Counted from the first letter of the stretch, positions 26,302-34,871 are shown. The stretch is 64,000 nt of DNA from JBJXGE01 sp046154185 (GCA_046154185.1 JBJXGE010000009.1:124001-188000); one strand, 5' to 3'. Numbers and translations are program-made. The notes: generated from the sequence alone by a model not told the origin.

Positions 26302-26468
26302 GTCTTGCGACGCCAAACGGAGTGCGCAGGATTCCCCACCGGTGCTCAGTGCCGAGGGCGAGCTGTCGATCGAGCGTCGTCAAGACGAGCGGAGATGACG
26401 GCGCGTCCGAGGCCGGGGATTTCAAACGAGGAGAGACCCGGACGCCCGCAAGGGTTCCGGGTTTTTTT
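26302..26468 (+). ncRNA. Candidate free-standing small RNA (about 165 nt)
   Basis: The interval lies between a TATAAT box and a strong intrinsic terminator on the plus strand, while both flanking genes lie on the minus strand, so it is not a leader. Internally a long imperfect hairpin can be drawn around 26363-26400 (GTC-GATC ... CGTC-AA-GACG ... GAT-GAC). A closing helix forms between GGATTCCCC near 26329 and GGGGATTTC near 26415, leaving an internal bubble. No good ORF is present. The rod-with-bubble outline recalls 6S RNA, but I see no sequence signature, so the class is open. It could also be an antisense or decoy RNA. Confidence 0.5.
26436..26468 (+). terminator. Intrinsic terminator of candidate small RNA
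   Basis: ACCCGGA (26436-26442) pairs with TCCGGGT (26456-26462), with an inner CCC/GGG pairing around a GCAA tetraloop, followed by seven T residues. The T-run is only on the plus strand. It overlaps the stop codon of the minus-strand HEAT gene. Confidence 0.85.
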
Positions 26469-27762
26469 ATCGTCGAGGCGCTTCGTCGTAGCTCGCGAAC
26501 GCCGCGCCCTGGCGGCACACGATCGAGAAGTCACCGAGATTCTGGGGGCTCCGCGCCATCGCCGCGACAAGATCGATGTAGTAGTCGACGCATTGCCCTC
26601 TGACGAGTCCGATCGCCGCGAAACGCTGGATCGCGGGCGAAGAACTCTCTAGGAGCGGCACCAGCGACAACGCCAGCTGCGGGTGCGTCGACGCGGCGAG
26701 CACAGCCATCGCCCGGCTGGCGAGCTCGGTCGGAAGTTCCGCCCGACCGAGGAATTCAGCAAGCAATTCATGGTCGGCGAGTTCGTCGAGGACTTCGAGC
26801 GCGCAGATCGCGTCGCGCTGAATTCCGAAGTTGCCGTGCCCAAGCATCCAATGATAAATCGGTCGGTATTCGCGCCGCGGCAACATCCCGGCGGTGCGCG
26901 CGATCTCCTCGCACAGTGTCGCGGCGCCCGGATCTTCCGCTGCGGCGATCGAGCGCCAGTTGTCGATGGCGATGGGGAAGAGTTCCCGGAAGTCTTGGAC
27001 GCGAGCGGCGTGCACGGCTTCGCACTTGAGTGCGTAGGATTCATCGCGCACGAGCGCAGCCGCGATGAGTTGCGCCGCCAGTAGCCGATCCACCCGTGTC
27101 GCAACTTCGAACGCGCTGCGCCGCACGCACGGCGCGGGATCTTGCGCCCCTCGCACGATCGCCGGGCGCAAATCGACGCGCTCGATGAAGTTCGCCAAGC
27201 CGTCGAGCGCGCGCTGGCGAATTCGTGGGCGCGCGTCTTCGGCCGAGATGGCTTCGAGCTCCACCGCCAGCACGTTACCGACCTCGCCGAAGAGCTGGCG
27301 CAGACGCGGCGTGAGGACCTCCAAGGACTCTCGCTCCAGTGTTTCGCCGAGCGCCGCTAGCGCGGTCGTTCGCTCGAGCACCCACTGCCAACGCCAGCGG
27401 GCCTCGGCGCTCTCTGGTTGCCAACCCGCGGGAACGAGCGCGATCCACTCGGCGCGGAGTTCGACGAGTCGGCGCGCGGCCAACTCGCGCGTTTGCCAAT
27501 CCGCGTGATCCAAGTTCCCGAGCGCGGCGCGGACCGGACTTGTTGGTGCCAGTCGATCAACGGCGAACGGCGCGGGTTCGGCGGGCGAGGTTTCAATTTG
27601 CGACTGCTTGGTCGGGAAATCTTGTTCTTGGCGAGTCGGCAACAATGCCCGGGCCGTTCGCTGGTAACGAATACTCCACAGCCCCGCGCCGATGCAGCAA
27701 GCGATCAAGAGCGCGCGGCAACAGTGCTGAAAATGACGAGTCGATCGGTGAGAAGCGAGCAC
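26467..27762 (-). CDS. HEAT-repeat-like membrane-anchored protein
   Basis: A 431-residue protein. The GTG start has AAGGAGGAG about 10 bases upstream. A single hydrophobic segment (CRALLIACCIGAGLWSIRY) near residues 14-32 anchors it or acts as an uncleaved signal. The rest is alpha-helical with HEAT-like pairs (ELAARRLVELRAEW, RIRQRALDGLANFIE, CVRRSAFEVATRV, LASRAMAVLAAST). Such repeats form protein-binding solenoids; the partner is unknown. It is a single gene with its own TATAAT box. Its stop codon falls in the T-run of the opposite-strand terminator. Confidence 0.78.
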   Translation of the reverse strand: MLASHRSTRHFQHCCRALLIACCIGAGLWSIRYQRTARALLPTRQEQDFPTKQSQIETSPAEPAPFAVDRLAPTSPVRAALGNLDHADWQTRELAARRLVELRAEWIALVPAGWQPESAEARWRWQWVLERTTALAALGETLERESLEVLTPRLRQLFGEVGNVLAVELEAISAEDARPRIRQRALDGLANFIERVDLRPAIVRGAQDPAPCVRRSAFEVATRVDRLLAAQLIAAALVRDESYALKCEAVHAARVQDFRELFPIAIDNWRSIAAAEDPGAATLCEEIARTAGMLPRREYRPIYHWMLGHGNFGIQRDAICALEVLDELADHELLAEFLGRAELPTELASRAMAVLAASTHPQLALSLVPLLESSSPAIQRFAAIGLVRGQCVDYYIDLVAAMARSPQNLGDFSIVCRQGAAFASYDEAPRR

Positions 27763-27798
27763 GCGGCGACTCCTCCTTCAATGAGGTCTTGGGCGCGC

Positions 27799-27804
27799 AT
27801 TATA
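27799..27804 (-). promoter_or_regulatory. -10 box of the HEAT-repeat gene
   Basis: Read on the minus strand, TATAAT lies 36 bases before the GTG start. TCGGCA, 16 bases upstream, is a poor -35. Confidence 0.5.
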
Positions 27805-27986
27805 GCGTTTAGCGGCGGTTTGCCGACTCTCGCCTCTCGATGTACTCTTCCAGAGAGGACTCACTATCGTGATTGTTTTCCGGTATGCGCGTGAGTCCAA
27901 AACGAGCGATGCGCGGCGATAGATCAACGATCATCGAGCAACGTCGCGAGTGGTGACGAGTATTTAAAGTCGAAGGGGAGATCGAA

Positions 27987-28556
27987 GTGAACCGGGCACC
28001 AGCGACCACCGACAATGTCCAACAACACGTCACTGAGAGCATTCAATCGCTGCTGTCGGCGATGCGCGCGCTGGCTCAGCCAGCCGCGAGCGTCAACACC
28101 GATGCGTTGAAGCGAGAAGTGCTCGAGGACTTCGCGAAGCAAGTGGCGGGTCCGTTGAAAACGCGCGTCTGCGAAGAACTCCGCAAGGAGTTCAGCGGCG
28201 TTTCGAGTAGCGGCGGCAAGGGCGGCGGTGCGGCGGTCAGTGCCGAAGAGATCGTAAAAATCTGCGTGCAACACGCGGAGCAGCTCTTCGTGTCACCGAG
28301 CTGGCAGAAAGCCGTGCAGAGCATTATTCAGGATGCGCTGCAAAATGTGTTACCCGGACTCATCAAGCGACTGCGGGAAGATATCGACAAGCGACTCGGC
28401 GAAGGCGGTGGGGCCGAGAGCGGTGGCGGCGCCGGCATCTCGAAGGTCGTCAACTCTGCCGAGATGAAGGAAATGATCGAAGAGCGGTTTCGGATGATGC
28501 TGCTCTATTTGAAACAGGAAGTCATTCCGAAGGCAGTGCAAGCCGCTCACAGCTAG
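27987..28556 (+). CDS. Hypothetical helical protein (189 aa)
   Basis: The GTG start has a GGGGAG site 6-7 bases upstream. The product is largely amphipathic helix broken by two Gly/Ser linkers (SSSGGKGGGAA and GEGGGAESGGGAG), giving three blocks. The last block has EERFRMMLLYLKQEVIPKAVQ, which looks like a conserved C-terminal helix. There is no signal peptide. It is convergent with a STAS protein gene 73 bases away. I do not recognise a family; a cytoplasmic scaffold or adaptor is plausible from composition only. Confidence 0.72.
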   Translation: MNRAPATTDNVQQHVTESIQSLLSAMRALAQPAASVNTDALKREVLEDFAKQVAGPLKTRVCEELRKEFSGVSSSGGKGGGAAVSAEEIVKICVQHAEQLFVSPSWQKAVQSIIQDALQNVLPGLIKRLREDIDKRLGEGGGAESGGGAGISKVVNSAEMKEMIEERFRMMLLYLKQEVIPKAVQAAHS

Positions 28557-28629
28557 TGCCTGACACGGCGCTAGTTTCGATCGCGCGTCCAGCAACCGGT
28601 CTCGGAACCGCGCTCGAGTTCGGGCTAGG

Positions 28630-28956
28630 TCACGACGACTCGCTGATCGGCGCCTCGCAAAATTTTTCCTCGAGGCCCGTAATGCGCAGAAACTTCTGCA
28701 GCCAACCGCAAACCTCGACGAGTCGAAGCTGCCCGCCGCGCGACTTGACGTGCTTGTACAGATAGAGCAGCGCGCCGAGTCCGCTCGAATCGATGAACCG
28801 CAGGTCGCCGCACCTCACTTCCACTCGCGAGGGCGCCGGATCGAGCAGGCGAGTTACCCAGGTTTTGAATTCTGGCGTTTCTGGACTCGTGAGTTCGCCC
28901 ATCAATGTGATGATCAAAGTCGACTCTTGCCGCTCGACGCGTTTCTCGAAGTTCAT
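28630..28956 (-). CDS. STAS-domain anti-sigma-factor antagonist-like protein
   Basis: A 108-residue single STAS domain of the SpoIIAA/RsbV type. The key phosphorylation-site motif is DLRFIDSSGLGALL, with the Ser pair in the usual place, followed by YLYKHVKSRGGQLRLVEV and a C-terminal LRITGLEEKF. Length and layout are normal. ATG 28956 has AAGGA upstream. Such proteins are switched by a partner serine kinase (RsbW type) and a PP2C phosphatase, neither of which is in this window, so the circuit is encoded elsewhere. Confidence 0.9.
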   Translation of the reverse strand: MNFEKRVERQESTLIITLMGELTSPETPEFKTWVTRLLDPAPSRVEVRCGDLRFIDSSGLGALLYLYKHVKSRGGQLRLVEVCGWLQKFLRITGLEEKFCEAPISESS

Positions 28957-29178
28957 TCTTATCCTTCTGCATGCTTCGCGGCTGCGGCCGATGTCATCGC
29001 TGGTGTCTCATGCCCAGGCCTCTATCGCGTGGCACTCGAGTGGAATCGGCAATCGAGCGCCCGTCTCTGTAGTGGATCTGCAATCGCCGGAGAAGTCTGA
29101 CCGTAACTCCGAGCTGGAATTGACTTGCAACACGCAGGCAAATTCCGTACAAGCGTCGCGACTCGCGTCTGTGAGCGC

Positions 29179-29207
29179 TTTCTCCGCCCGAACCGACTAG
29201 CTATAAT
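29179..29207 (+). promoter_or_regulatory. Promoter upstream of tRNA-Gln
   Basis: A perfect TATAAT at 29202-29207 has TTTCTC at 29179-29184, 17 bases upstream. It would give a leader of about 85 bases before the tRNA and may also serve glmU. Confidence 0.55.
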
Positions 29208-29300
29208 CGCGCCCCTTTCGGTGGGGACCGGCCGATTCGGACCGGTGATCGGATGGCGCGAGTGGCTTGCCGCGAGCATTTCGCAGATGCCTCGTTCTGT

Positions 29301-29375
29301 TACCCGGTGGTGTAATTGGCAACACAACAGGTTTTGGTCCTGTCATTCCAGGTTCGAGTCCTGGCCGGGTAGCCA
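29301..29375 (+). tRNA. tRNA-Gln (UUG)
   Basis: Acceptor TACCCGG/CCGGGTA, D-arm with GGTGTAATTGGCAAC, anticodon stem ACAGG/CCTGT around TTTTGGT (anticodon UUG), T-arm CCAGG-TTCGAGT-CCTGG, discriminator G and encoded CCA. Discriminator and stem features are typical of bacterial tRNA-Gln. Confidence 0.96.
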
Positions 29376-29485
29376 TAGTCCTCTCGTCGGTCATCGAGAT
29401 CCTGCTGTCGTCTTTTTGGCGGCGTTCCGGCAGCTCGGAAGTGGCTCGGAAGGGCTCGGAAGCAGCAAACTGTGACAGGACTCCC

Positions 29486-30883
29486 GTGAGAGTGGTTTGG
29501 GGTATGGTGCTCGCGGCCGGCAAAGGAACACGCATGCGATCGCGTCGCCCTAAAGTGCTGCACGAATTGCTGGGCCTGCCGCTCCTCGAATATCCACTGC
29601 GAGTGCTCGAGCAGTCCGGCGCTGAGCGCGTCGTCGTCGTCATAGGTAGCGAAGCGGAACAAGTGCGCCGACGTTTTGCGCGGCGAACGATCGGCGAAAA
29701 CTCCACGGTCGAGTTTGCTCTGCAAGTGCCGCAACAGGGAACCGGCGACGCGGTGCGGGTTGGGCTCTTAGCGATGGCGCAGTGGACCGCCGCGCAGAAG
29801 GGAATGAGTCAGTCCGTCGTGATCCTCAACGGCGACTTGCCGCTCTTGAGTCGCGCGACGATTGTGGAGATGTTGGCCGCGCATCGAGCCGCCGCCGCGG
29901 CCCTGACGTTGCTGACGGTCACGCTCGACGTACCTGCGGGTTACGGGCGGATTATTCGCGACGCCGCGGGTGAAGTCGCCGGGGTCGTCGAAGATGCGGA
30001 CGCGACGCCGGCGGAGCGCGCAGTGCGGGAAGTCAACGGTGGAGTGTATATCGCGGAGATTTCGGCATTGCACGCGGCGCTCACGACCTGGATCCGCGAA
30101 ATGCCGGCAAACAAACAAGGCGAGATTTATTTGCCGCCAGTCATCGGGCCGATGCGCAAGCAGGGCGGGAAAGTCATCGCGTTTGCGCTGCCGCGCGGCC
30201 GCGAGACGGAATTGCAGCAGGTCAACGATCGGGTCGAGCTCGCGCGCGCGACGCACTTGCGCAGGCTCGAGATCATCGAGCAGCACCAACGGTCGGGAGT
30301 GACAGTCGTCGATCCACTGACGACGACCATCGAAGAAGATGTGCGGATCGGCGCGGACAGCGTCGTGCATCCTTGTTCGGTGATTCGCGCTGGCGTCGAG
30401 ATCGGCGTCGGTTGCGAAGTCGGGCCGTTCGCGCATTTGCGCAGCGGCACCGTGCTCGAGGAAGGTGCGGAGGTCGGCAACTTTACAGAGGTCAAGAACT
30501 CGAGACTTGGTCGCGGCGCGAAGGCGAAACATCTTTCCTATCTTGGCGACGGTCGAGTCGGCGCCGGCGCGAATATCGGCGCCGGGACGATCTTTGCGAA
30601 CTACGACGGTAAGCAAAAAGCGGAGACGCGCGTCGGCGAGCGCGCTTTCATCGGCAGCGGCACGATACTCGTCGCTCCCGTCAGCATCGGCGACGATGCG
30701 CGTACCGGGGCGGGCGCCGTCGTGCTGAGCGGTAGAGACGTGGCGGCCGGAGCCACGGTGGTCGGCGTGCCGGCGCGGCCAGTACCAGCGCGGGCCGCGG
30801 CAGTCGTCAGCCAAACGCTCGATCCGCAGACGCGAGTCGGCTCCGCACCTACCGAAGGTCAGTCGGAAGGAAAGCTCGGATGA
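29486..30883 (+). CDS. glmU: Bifunctional UDP-GlcNAc pyrophosphorylase / GlcN-1-P acetyltransferase
   Basis: A 465-residue GlmU, making UDP-GlcNAc for peptidoglycan-type and lipid A precursors. The N-terminal pyrophosphorylase domain has the signature VLAAGKGTRM, the QQGTGDAV loop, ILNGDLPLL and a late VNGGVY. The C-terminal left-handed beta-helix acetyltransferase has GPFAHLRSGTVLEEGAEVGNFTEVKN (in parts), KHLSYLGDG with the catalytic-region His, and NYDGKQK. The GTG start with AGGA upstream puts the usual 5-7 residues before VLAAGKG; an ATG at 29504 is also possible. It follows tRNA-Gln by about 110 bases and is probably co-transcribed with prs. Confidence 0.95.
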   Translation: MRVVWGMVLAAGKGTRMRSRRPKVLHELLGLPLLEYPLRVLEQSGAERVVVVIGSEAEQVRRRFARRTIGENSTVEFALQVPQQGTGDAVRVGLLAMAQWTAAQKGMSQSVVILNGDLPLLSRATIVEMLAAHRAAAAALTLLTVTLDVPAGYGRIIRDAAGEVAGVVEDADATPAERAVREVNGGVYIAEISALHAALTTWIREMPANKQGEIYLPPVIGPMRKQGGKVIAFALPRGRETELQQVNDRVELARATHLRRLEIIEQHQRSGVTVVDPLTTTIEEDVRIGADSVVHPCSVIRAGVEIGVGCEVGPFAHLRSGTVLEEGAEVGNFTEVKNSRLGRGAKAKHLSYLGDGRVGAGANIGAGTIFANYDGKQKAETRVGERAFIGSGTILVAPVSIGDDARTGAGAVVLSGRDVAAGATVVGVPARPVPARAAAVVSQTLDPQTRVGSAPTEGQSEGKLG

Positions 30884-30954
30884 ATCCATCGTCAGCACTT
30901 TCGACGCGCGGGTCGACGCCCGTCAGCAGAGTCCCGAGCGGAGAGGAATCACTC

Positions 30955-31923
30955 GTGACGCCACCGGCTCGGCTCGAGGACAACATGGTGGTGTTCCACG
31001 GCAATGCAACGCCGGAGCTGGCGCAGGGCATTTGTCGAGAACTCGGATTGCGTCCCGGCCATCTCGAAGTCGGCCGTTTCCCGGATGGCGAAGTCGCCGT
31101 GCGGTTGCACGAAGAAGTGCGCGGCCGCGACGTCTTTATCGTTCAGTCGACGTGTCCACCGGTGAACGAAAACTTGATGGAACTGATGATCATGATCGAT
31201 TGCGTGAAACGCTCCTCGGCGGGGCGCATCACCGCAGTGATCCCGTATTTCGGCTATGCGCGCCAAGACCGGCGCGAAGCCGGATCCTTGGTGCCGATCA
31301 GTTCCAAGATGGTGGCGAACCTCATTGTCAAGGCGGGCGCGGATCGCGTGCTGACCATGGACTTGCACGCCGAGCAGATCCAAGGGTTCTTCGATATTCC
31401 GGTCGACCACCTCTACGCGGGGAAGATCTTCATGGATCATTTCGCGCAGATGTGCATTCCGGAGCTCGTCGTGGTGAGTCCAGATGTCGGCAGCATCAAG
31501 ATGGCGCGCGCCTACGCCAAGTTTCTCAACGCCCGCTTGGCGACCGTCGACAAGCGGCGGGTGAATCCGAGCGAGATCGCCGCGGAGTTTCTCATCGGCG
31601 ATGTTGCGGGAATGAACGCAATCTTGTCGGACGATGTCATCGCCACCGGCGGCTCGATCACTCAAGCGGCCAACCTCATTCATGAAAAAGGCGCGCGGGA
31701 TATCTACGTGGCGGCCACCCACGCCGTCCTGTGTGGCCCAGCGATGGACAAGCTCGAGAAAGCTCCGGTCAAAGGAATCTTCGTTTCGGATACTATTCCA
31801 ATGTCCGGCAAACCATCCGGCGGTCGTTGGAAGGTCTTGAGTAGCGCGAAATTGTTTGCAGAGGCGATCCGACAGATCCATCAGTCGGCGACTTTGGGAG
31901 TCATGCGGCAGCGCCCGAGTTGA
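30955..31923 (+). CDS. prs: Ribose-phosphate pyrophosphokinase (PRPP synthetase, class I)
   Basis: A 322-residue PRPP synthetase. The GTG at 30955 is chosen because GGAGAGGA lies 7 bases upstream and the length is then near normal; an ATG at 30880 overlaps the glmU stop and would add 25 unconserved residues. Hallmarks are VVFHGNATPELAQ, GRFPDGE, the flexible ATP loop YFGYARQDRRE, LTMDLHAEQIQGFFDIPVDHL and SPDVGSIKMA. The PRPP-binding loop reads DDVIATGGS, whereas most class I enzymes have DDxIDTxGT, so the second-shell Asp is Ala. The pairing with glmU is common in bacteria. A second, divergent Prs lies at 48.2 kb. Confidence 0.93.
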   Translation: MTPPARLEDNMVVFHGNATPELAQGICRELGLRPGHLEVGRFPDGEVAVRLHEEVRGRDVFIVQSTCPPVNENLMELMIMIDCVKRSSAGRITAVIPYFGYARQDRREAGSLVPISSKMVANLIVKAGADRVLTMDLHAEQIQGFFDIPVDHLYAGKIFMDHFAQMCIPELVVVSPDVGSIKMARAYAKFLNARLATVDKRRVNPSEIAAEFLIGDVAGMNAILSDDVIATGGSITQAANLIHEKGARDIYVAATHAVLCGPAMDKLEKAPVKGIFVSDTIPMSGKPSGGRWKVLSSAKLFAEAIRQIHQSATLGVMRQRPS

Positions 31924-31984
31924 AATGCGGAACGGGGGCACTGAGTGCCCCGCGGGCCAGGCGAATACTAGGAAAGGCTGTGTT

Positions 31985-32620
31985 GTGAAGAGAATCGTGA
32001 TTGAAGGCAAGGTTCGCAGCGAGGTCGGTACGCCGGCATCTCGGCGAGCGCGCGCCGACGGCTTCGTGCCCGCCAACATTTACGGGCACAAACAACCCAA
32101 CGTGCACTTCATGCTGCCGCGGGACGAGATCACTCGTATGGTGCAAGACGAACATCACTTGCTGACAATTGACATCGCCGGAAACAAAGACAGCGGATTG
32201 TTGAAGGAAGTGCAGTTCGACACCTTCGGCAGTCGAATCCTGCACGTCGACTTCGTCCGAGTTTCGTTGGACGACATCATCGACACTTCGATTCCGGTGC
32301 ACGTCATCGGCATCGCGCGCGGCGTTGCGGCGGGCGGTGTCCTGGATGTCGTGCTCCACAATATCGCGATCCGCGGCAGAGTGGGTGACCTGCCGGAGCA
32401 CTTTGACTTGGATGTCGCGGCGCTCAACATCGGCGACGCAATTCGCGTCAAAGATCTGAAACTTCCTGCCGGCGTCGTGGCGCTCGCCGGACCCGAGGAA
32501 CCGGTGTTGGTCGTTCACTACCAACGCAAAGAAGAGCCGGCTGCTGCCGCTGCGGAAGCTGCGGCTCCTGCGGGCGCTGCTCCAACGGCTGGCGCGGCTC
32601 CGACGGCCGCCGGATCCTGA
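31985..32620 (+). CDS. rplY: 50S ribosomal protein L25 (Ctc family)
   Basis: A 211-residue long-form L25/Ctc. It binds 5S rRNA in the large subunit. The N-terminal L25 domain has VIEGKVRSEVGTPASRRARADGFVPANIYG (in parts), LLKEVQFD and HVDFVRV. A C-terminal TL5-like beta domain follows (IPVHVIGIARGVAAGGVLD, in parts). The protein ends in an Ala/Pro-rich tail. The GTG start has an AAAGG site 9 bases upstream. Its position between prs and pth is the conserved order in many bacteria. Confidence 0.94.
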   Translation: MKRIVIEGKVRSEVGTPASRRARADGFVPANIYGHKQPNVHFMLPRDEITRMVQDEHHLLTIDIAGNKDSGLLKEVQFDTFGSRILHVDFVRVSLDDIIDTSIPVHVIGIARGVAAGGVLDVVLHNIAIRGRVGDLPEHFDLDVAALNIGDAIRVKDLKLPAGVVALAGPEEPVLVVHYQRKEEPAAAAAEAAAPAGAAPTAGAAPTAAGS

Positions 32621-32714
32621 ACGGCGAACGGTTTTTCGCGCGGCGCCTACTCTGTGCCACTTCGCGAGGTGTGGGGGGCGCTGAGTTTGGGGTTTTGCTG
32701 GCGAGAGGTGGGAC

Positions 32715-33407
32715 TTGAAGCGCGATCGCGTGGCCGAACGCCGTCCGGCGTTGATCGTCGGCCTAGGCAATCCGGGCACGCGCTATCATAAGACCCGTCA
32801 CAATCTTGGATTTGAGATTGTCGATCGGCTCGTGTCCGGACTCGCCGCCACTCACCATGAGCGGTTGGCGGGATCAGACCTCTACCGGACGCGCAGCGCG
32901 GGGATCTCAGTCGGACTGCTCAAGCCGGGCAAATACATGAATCTCAGCGGGGGACCGACGCTACAAGCGGTCACTCAGCTTGAGATCGATCCGGATCGAG
33001 TGCTCGTCGTCCATGACGACCTCGATCTTGAGCTGGGTCGTCTTCGTTTGCGAAGCGGCGGGAAGAGTGGCGGACACCGGGGCATTGAGGATATTATCCG
33101 CGCCCTCGGTCGGGCGAATTTTCCTCGCTTGCGTATCGGCATCGGCCGCGGCGCCAGCCAAGATAATGATGACGCCGACGTAGGTGACGATCCCGATCGC
33201 CGCCTCCGGCGCCAACCGATCGAACAATTCGTGCTCGAGAAATTTGCCCCGAGCGAAGAAGGCGTGATGGCTGTTGCGGTTGAACGCGCAACGGAGGCAG
33301 CGCTTTGTTGGCTTCGACAAGGGCTACAGGTCGCGATGGACCGCTACAATTCCGCGGCTTCGAGCAAAGGCGACGCACTGCCGCCGGTTCCCGATGGTGC
33401 GTCATGA
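32715..33407 (+). CDS. pth: Peptidyl-tRNA hydrolase
   Basis: A 230-residue Pth, which frees tRNA from dropped-off peptidyl-tRNA. Conserved blocks are LIVGLGNPGTRYHKTRHNLGF with the catalytic His (in parts), LLKPGKYMNLSG, VVHDDLDLELG with the catalytic Asp, and GGHRGIEDII. Between RIGIGRG and the final helix there is an acidic insert (ASQDNDDADVGDDPD) not usual in the family, and the C-terminus is about 20 residues longer than in E. coli. The TTG start has AGAGG 6 bases upstream; a GTG at 32730 is an alternative. Confidence 0.93.
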   Translation: MKRDRVAERRPALIVGLGNPGTRYHKTRHNLGFEIVDRLVSGLAATHHERLAGSDLYRTRSAGISVGLLKPGKYMNLSGGPTLQAVTQLEIDPDRVLVVHDDLDLELGRLRLRSGGKSGGHRGIEDIIRALGRANFPRLRIGIGRGASQDNDDADVGDDPDRRLRRQPIEQFVLEKFAPSEEGVMAVAVERATEAALCWLRQGLQVAMDRYNSAASSKGDALPPVPDGAS

Positions 33408-33555
33408 CGAACGCTGCGTCGTAATGATGCTCGGTCGTCATGATGCAGGTCGTCGGGGGACGAGTTTGGTGCGCAATGAAACTGTGGCGAGTGAAACTTC
33501 GGCGAAGCCGGCAGGCTAAGCCTGGAGTTCACAAATGGGAAAAGGAGCTGTTTTG

Positions 33556-34149
33556 GTGAGTGAGCGATTGTACGAAGGGATGTTTCTCTTCGACGCCAAC
33601 GAATCCTCCAAGAGGTGGTCCGATCTGGAGAGTCACGTTGGCAGCCTGTTGCAGAAGCACAGTGCAAAGTTGGAGTACACGGAGCGTTGGCCCGATCAAC
33701 GCTTGGCGTACGAGGTCGGTGGTGCTCGCAAGGGCACGTATTACTTGACCTATTTCTCCGCGCCACCGGAACGCGTCAAAGACATCCGCCGCGACGCGGA
33801 GCTGTCCGAAGACATCCTGCGACTTCTGATTATCAGCGAGCCCGGGCTCGAGCAGGAAATGAAGGACCGACGAGAATCGAGTGAACGACGGGGCGGCGAG
33901 ATCCCAGTTCGCGAACTCCGCTTCGGCGAAGGCGAGTCGGACGACGACGGCGGCGATCGCTATGGAGACCGGCATGGGTCGCGTGATCGTTACGGCGGCG
34001 ACCGATCCGGCGGTGATCGTTACGGTGGCGACCGATCGGGCGGGGATCGGTATGGCGGCGATCGGTCCGGAGATCGCTACGCAGCGCCACGGCATGCCGA
34101 ACCTGAAGCCGCTGCCGACGAGGGCCTCGACGACCGCGATCGCAGTTAG
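33556..34149 (+). CDS. rpsF: 30S ribosomal protein S6 with Gly/Asp/Arg/Tyr repeat tail
   Basis: A 197-residue S6. Residues 1-95 are the normal domain: YEGMFLFDAN, then RWPDQRLAYEVGGARKGTYYL (in parts) and LLIISEPG. The last ~100 residues are unusual: an acidic stretch, then repeated GGDRSGGDRYGGDRSG units and an acidic end. A GTG start is chosen with AAAGGAG 8 bases upstream; TTG at 33553 or ATG at 33535 are less likely, the last because the ribosome-binding site lies inside it. It heads the conserved S6-ssb-S18-L9-dnaB order. The tail resembles RGG-type disordered RNA-binding regions, and its role is unknown. Confidence 0.92.
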   Translation: MSERLYEGMFLFDANESSKRWSDLESHVGSLLQKHSAKLEYTERWPDQRLAYEVGGARKGTYYLTYFSAPPERVKDIRRDAELSEDILRLLIISEPGLEQEMKDRRESSERRGGEIPVRELRFGEGESDDDGGDRYGDRHGSRDRYGGDRSGGDRYGGDRSGGDRYGGDRSGDRYAAPRHAEPEAAADEGLDDRDRS

Positions 34150-34262
34150 TGGTCGACGTCGAGTGAGCCGCGAGCAGTCTAAATCCTGCTAGCGCGGCTC
34201 CACGTTTTGAGATAGCTTGCGCGGTCCTGCGCGAGATCGCTCCCGGCGATTTGGAGACTCAC

Positions 34263-34838
34263 ATGAGTTTGAACAAAGTCTTGATGCTAGGAAATCTCAC
34301 GCGCGATCCGGAGTTGCGCTACACCGGAAACTCTGGCAATGCAGTCTGCAAGTTTGGTGTCGCGCTCAATCGGCGCTACAAGCGCGCGGACGGTGAGGCC
34401 GTCGAGGAAGTTTGTTTTGTCGATGTGACGGTTTGGGGTCGATCTGGCGAGAATTGCAATCAGTACCTGAAGAAGGGCAACAAAGTCTTCATCGAAGGAC
34501 GGTTGCAGTTCGAGCAGTGGCAGTCGCAGGATGGACAAAAGCGGACCCGTTTGAGCGTGGTCGCTGAAAACGTGCAGTTTCTTTCGCGACCTTCGGCGCC
34601 GGGCGCGGGTGGTGGCGAATCAGGTCCCGAAGGCAGTGTCACCGATTTTGGCGAATCGTACGGTTCGGCACGCGGTGGCGGAGCTGGTGGCGGCGGAGAG
34701 GGCGCGCGGAGCAGCGGACATTCCGGCCGCAGTGCTGGGAGTGGTGCTGGGAGTAGCGGCGGCGCCGAAGGACCGGATGACTTTCCGTCCGGTTCCGGGG
34801 AGAGCGGTCCCTATCACGACGACAAAGTTCCGTTTTGA
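34263..34838 (+). CDS. ssb: Single-stranded DNA-binding protein
   Basis: A 191-residue SSB. The OB-fold domain (1-110) has the hallmarks NKVLMLGNLTRDPELRYT, FGVALNRRYK, FVDVTVWGRSGENCNQYLKKG (in parts) and FIEGRLQFEQW. A Gly/Ser-rich linker leads to the acidic tip DDKVPF, which recruits replication and repair partners. ATG 34263 has GGAG 8 bases upstream; the TTG at 34251 is not needed. It sits between rpsF and rpsR, the usual place in bacteria. Confidence 0.96.
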   Translation: MSLNKVLMLGNLTRDPELRYTGNSGNAVCKFGVALNRRYKRADGEAVEEVCFVDVTVWGRSGENCNQYLKKGNKVFIEGRLQFEQWQSQDGQKRTRLSVVAENVQFLSRPSAPGAGGGESGPEGSVTDFGESYGSARGGGAGGGGEGARSSGHSGRSAGSGAGSSGGAEGPDDFPSGSGESGPYHDDKVPF

Positions 34839-34871
34839 TGTTCCGTTTGGATCTTGTGCCGGACGCCATGC

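Noticed and set aside
29768..30898. Minus-strand 376-codon ORF opposite glmU
   Set aside because: GlmU motifs are complete on the plus strand; the reverse frame is an antisense shadow.
32621..32714. Terminator-like GCGAA...TTCGC with T-run after the L25 gene
   Set aside because: The stem is only five pairs and the T residues are in the loop, so it is not a credible terminator.
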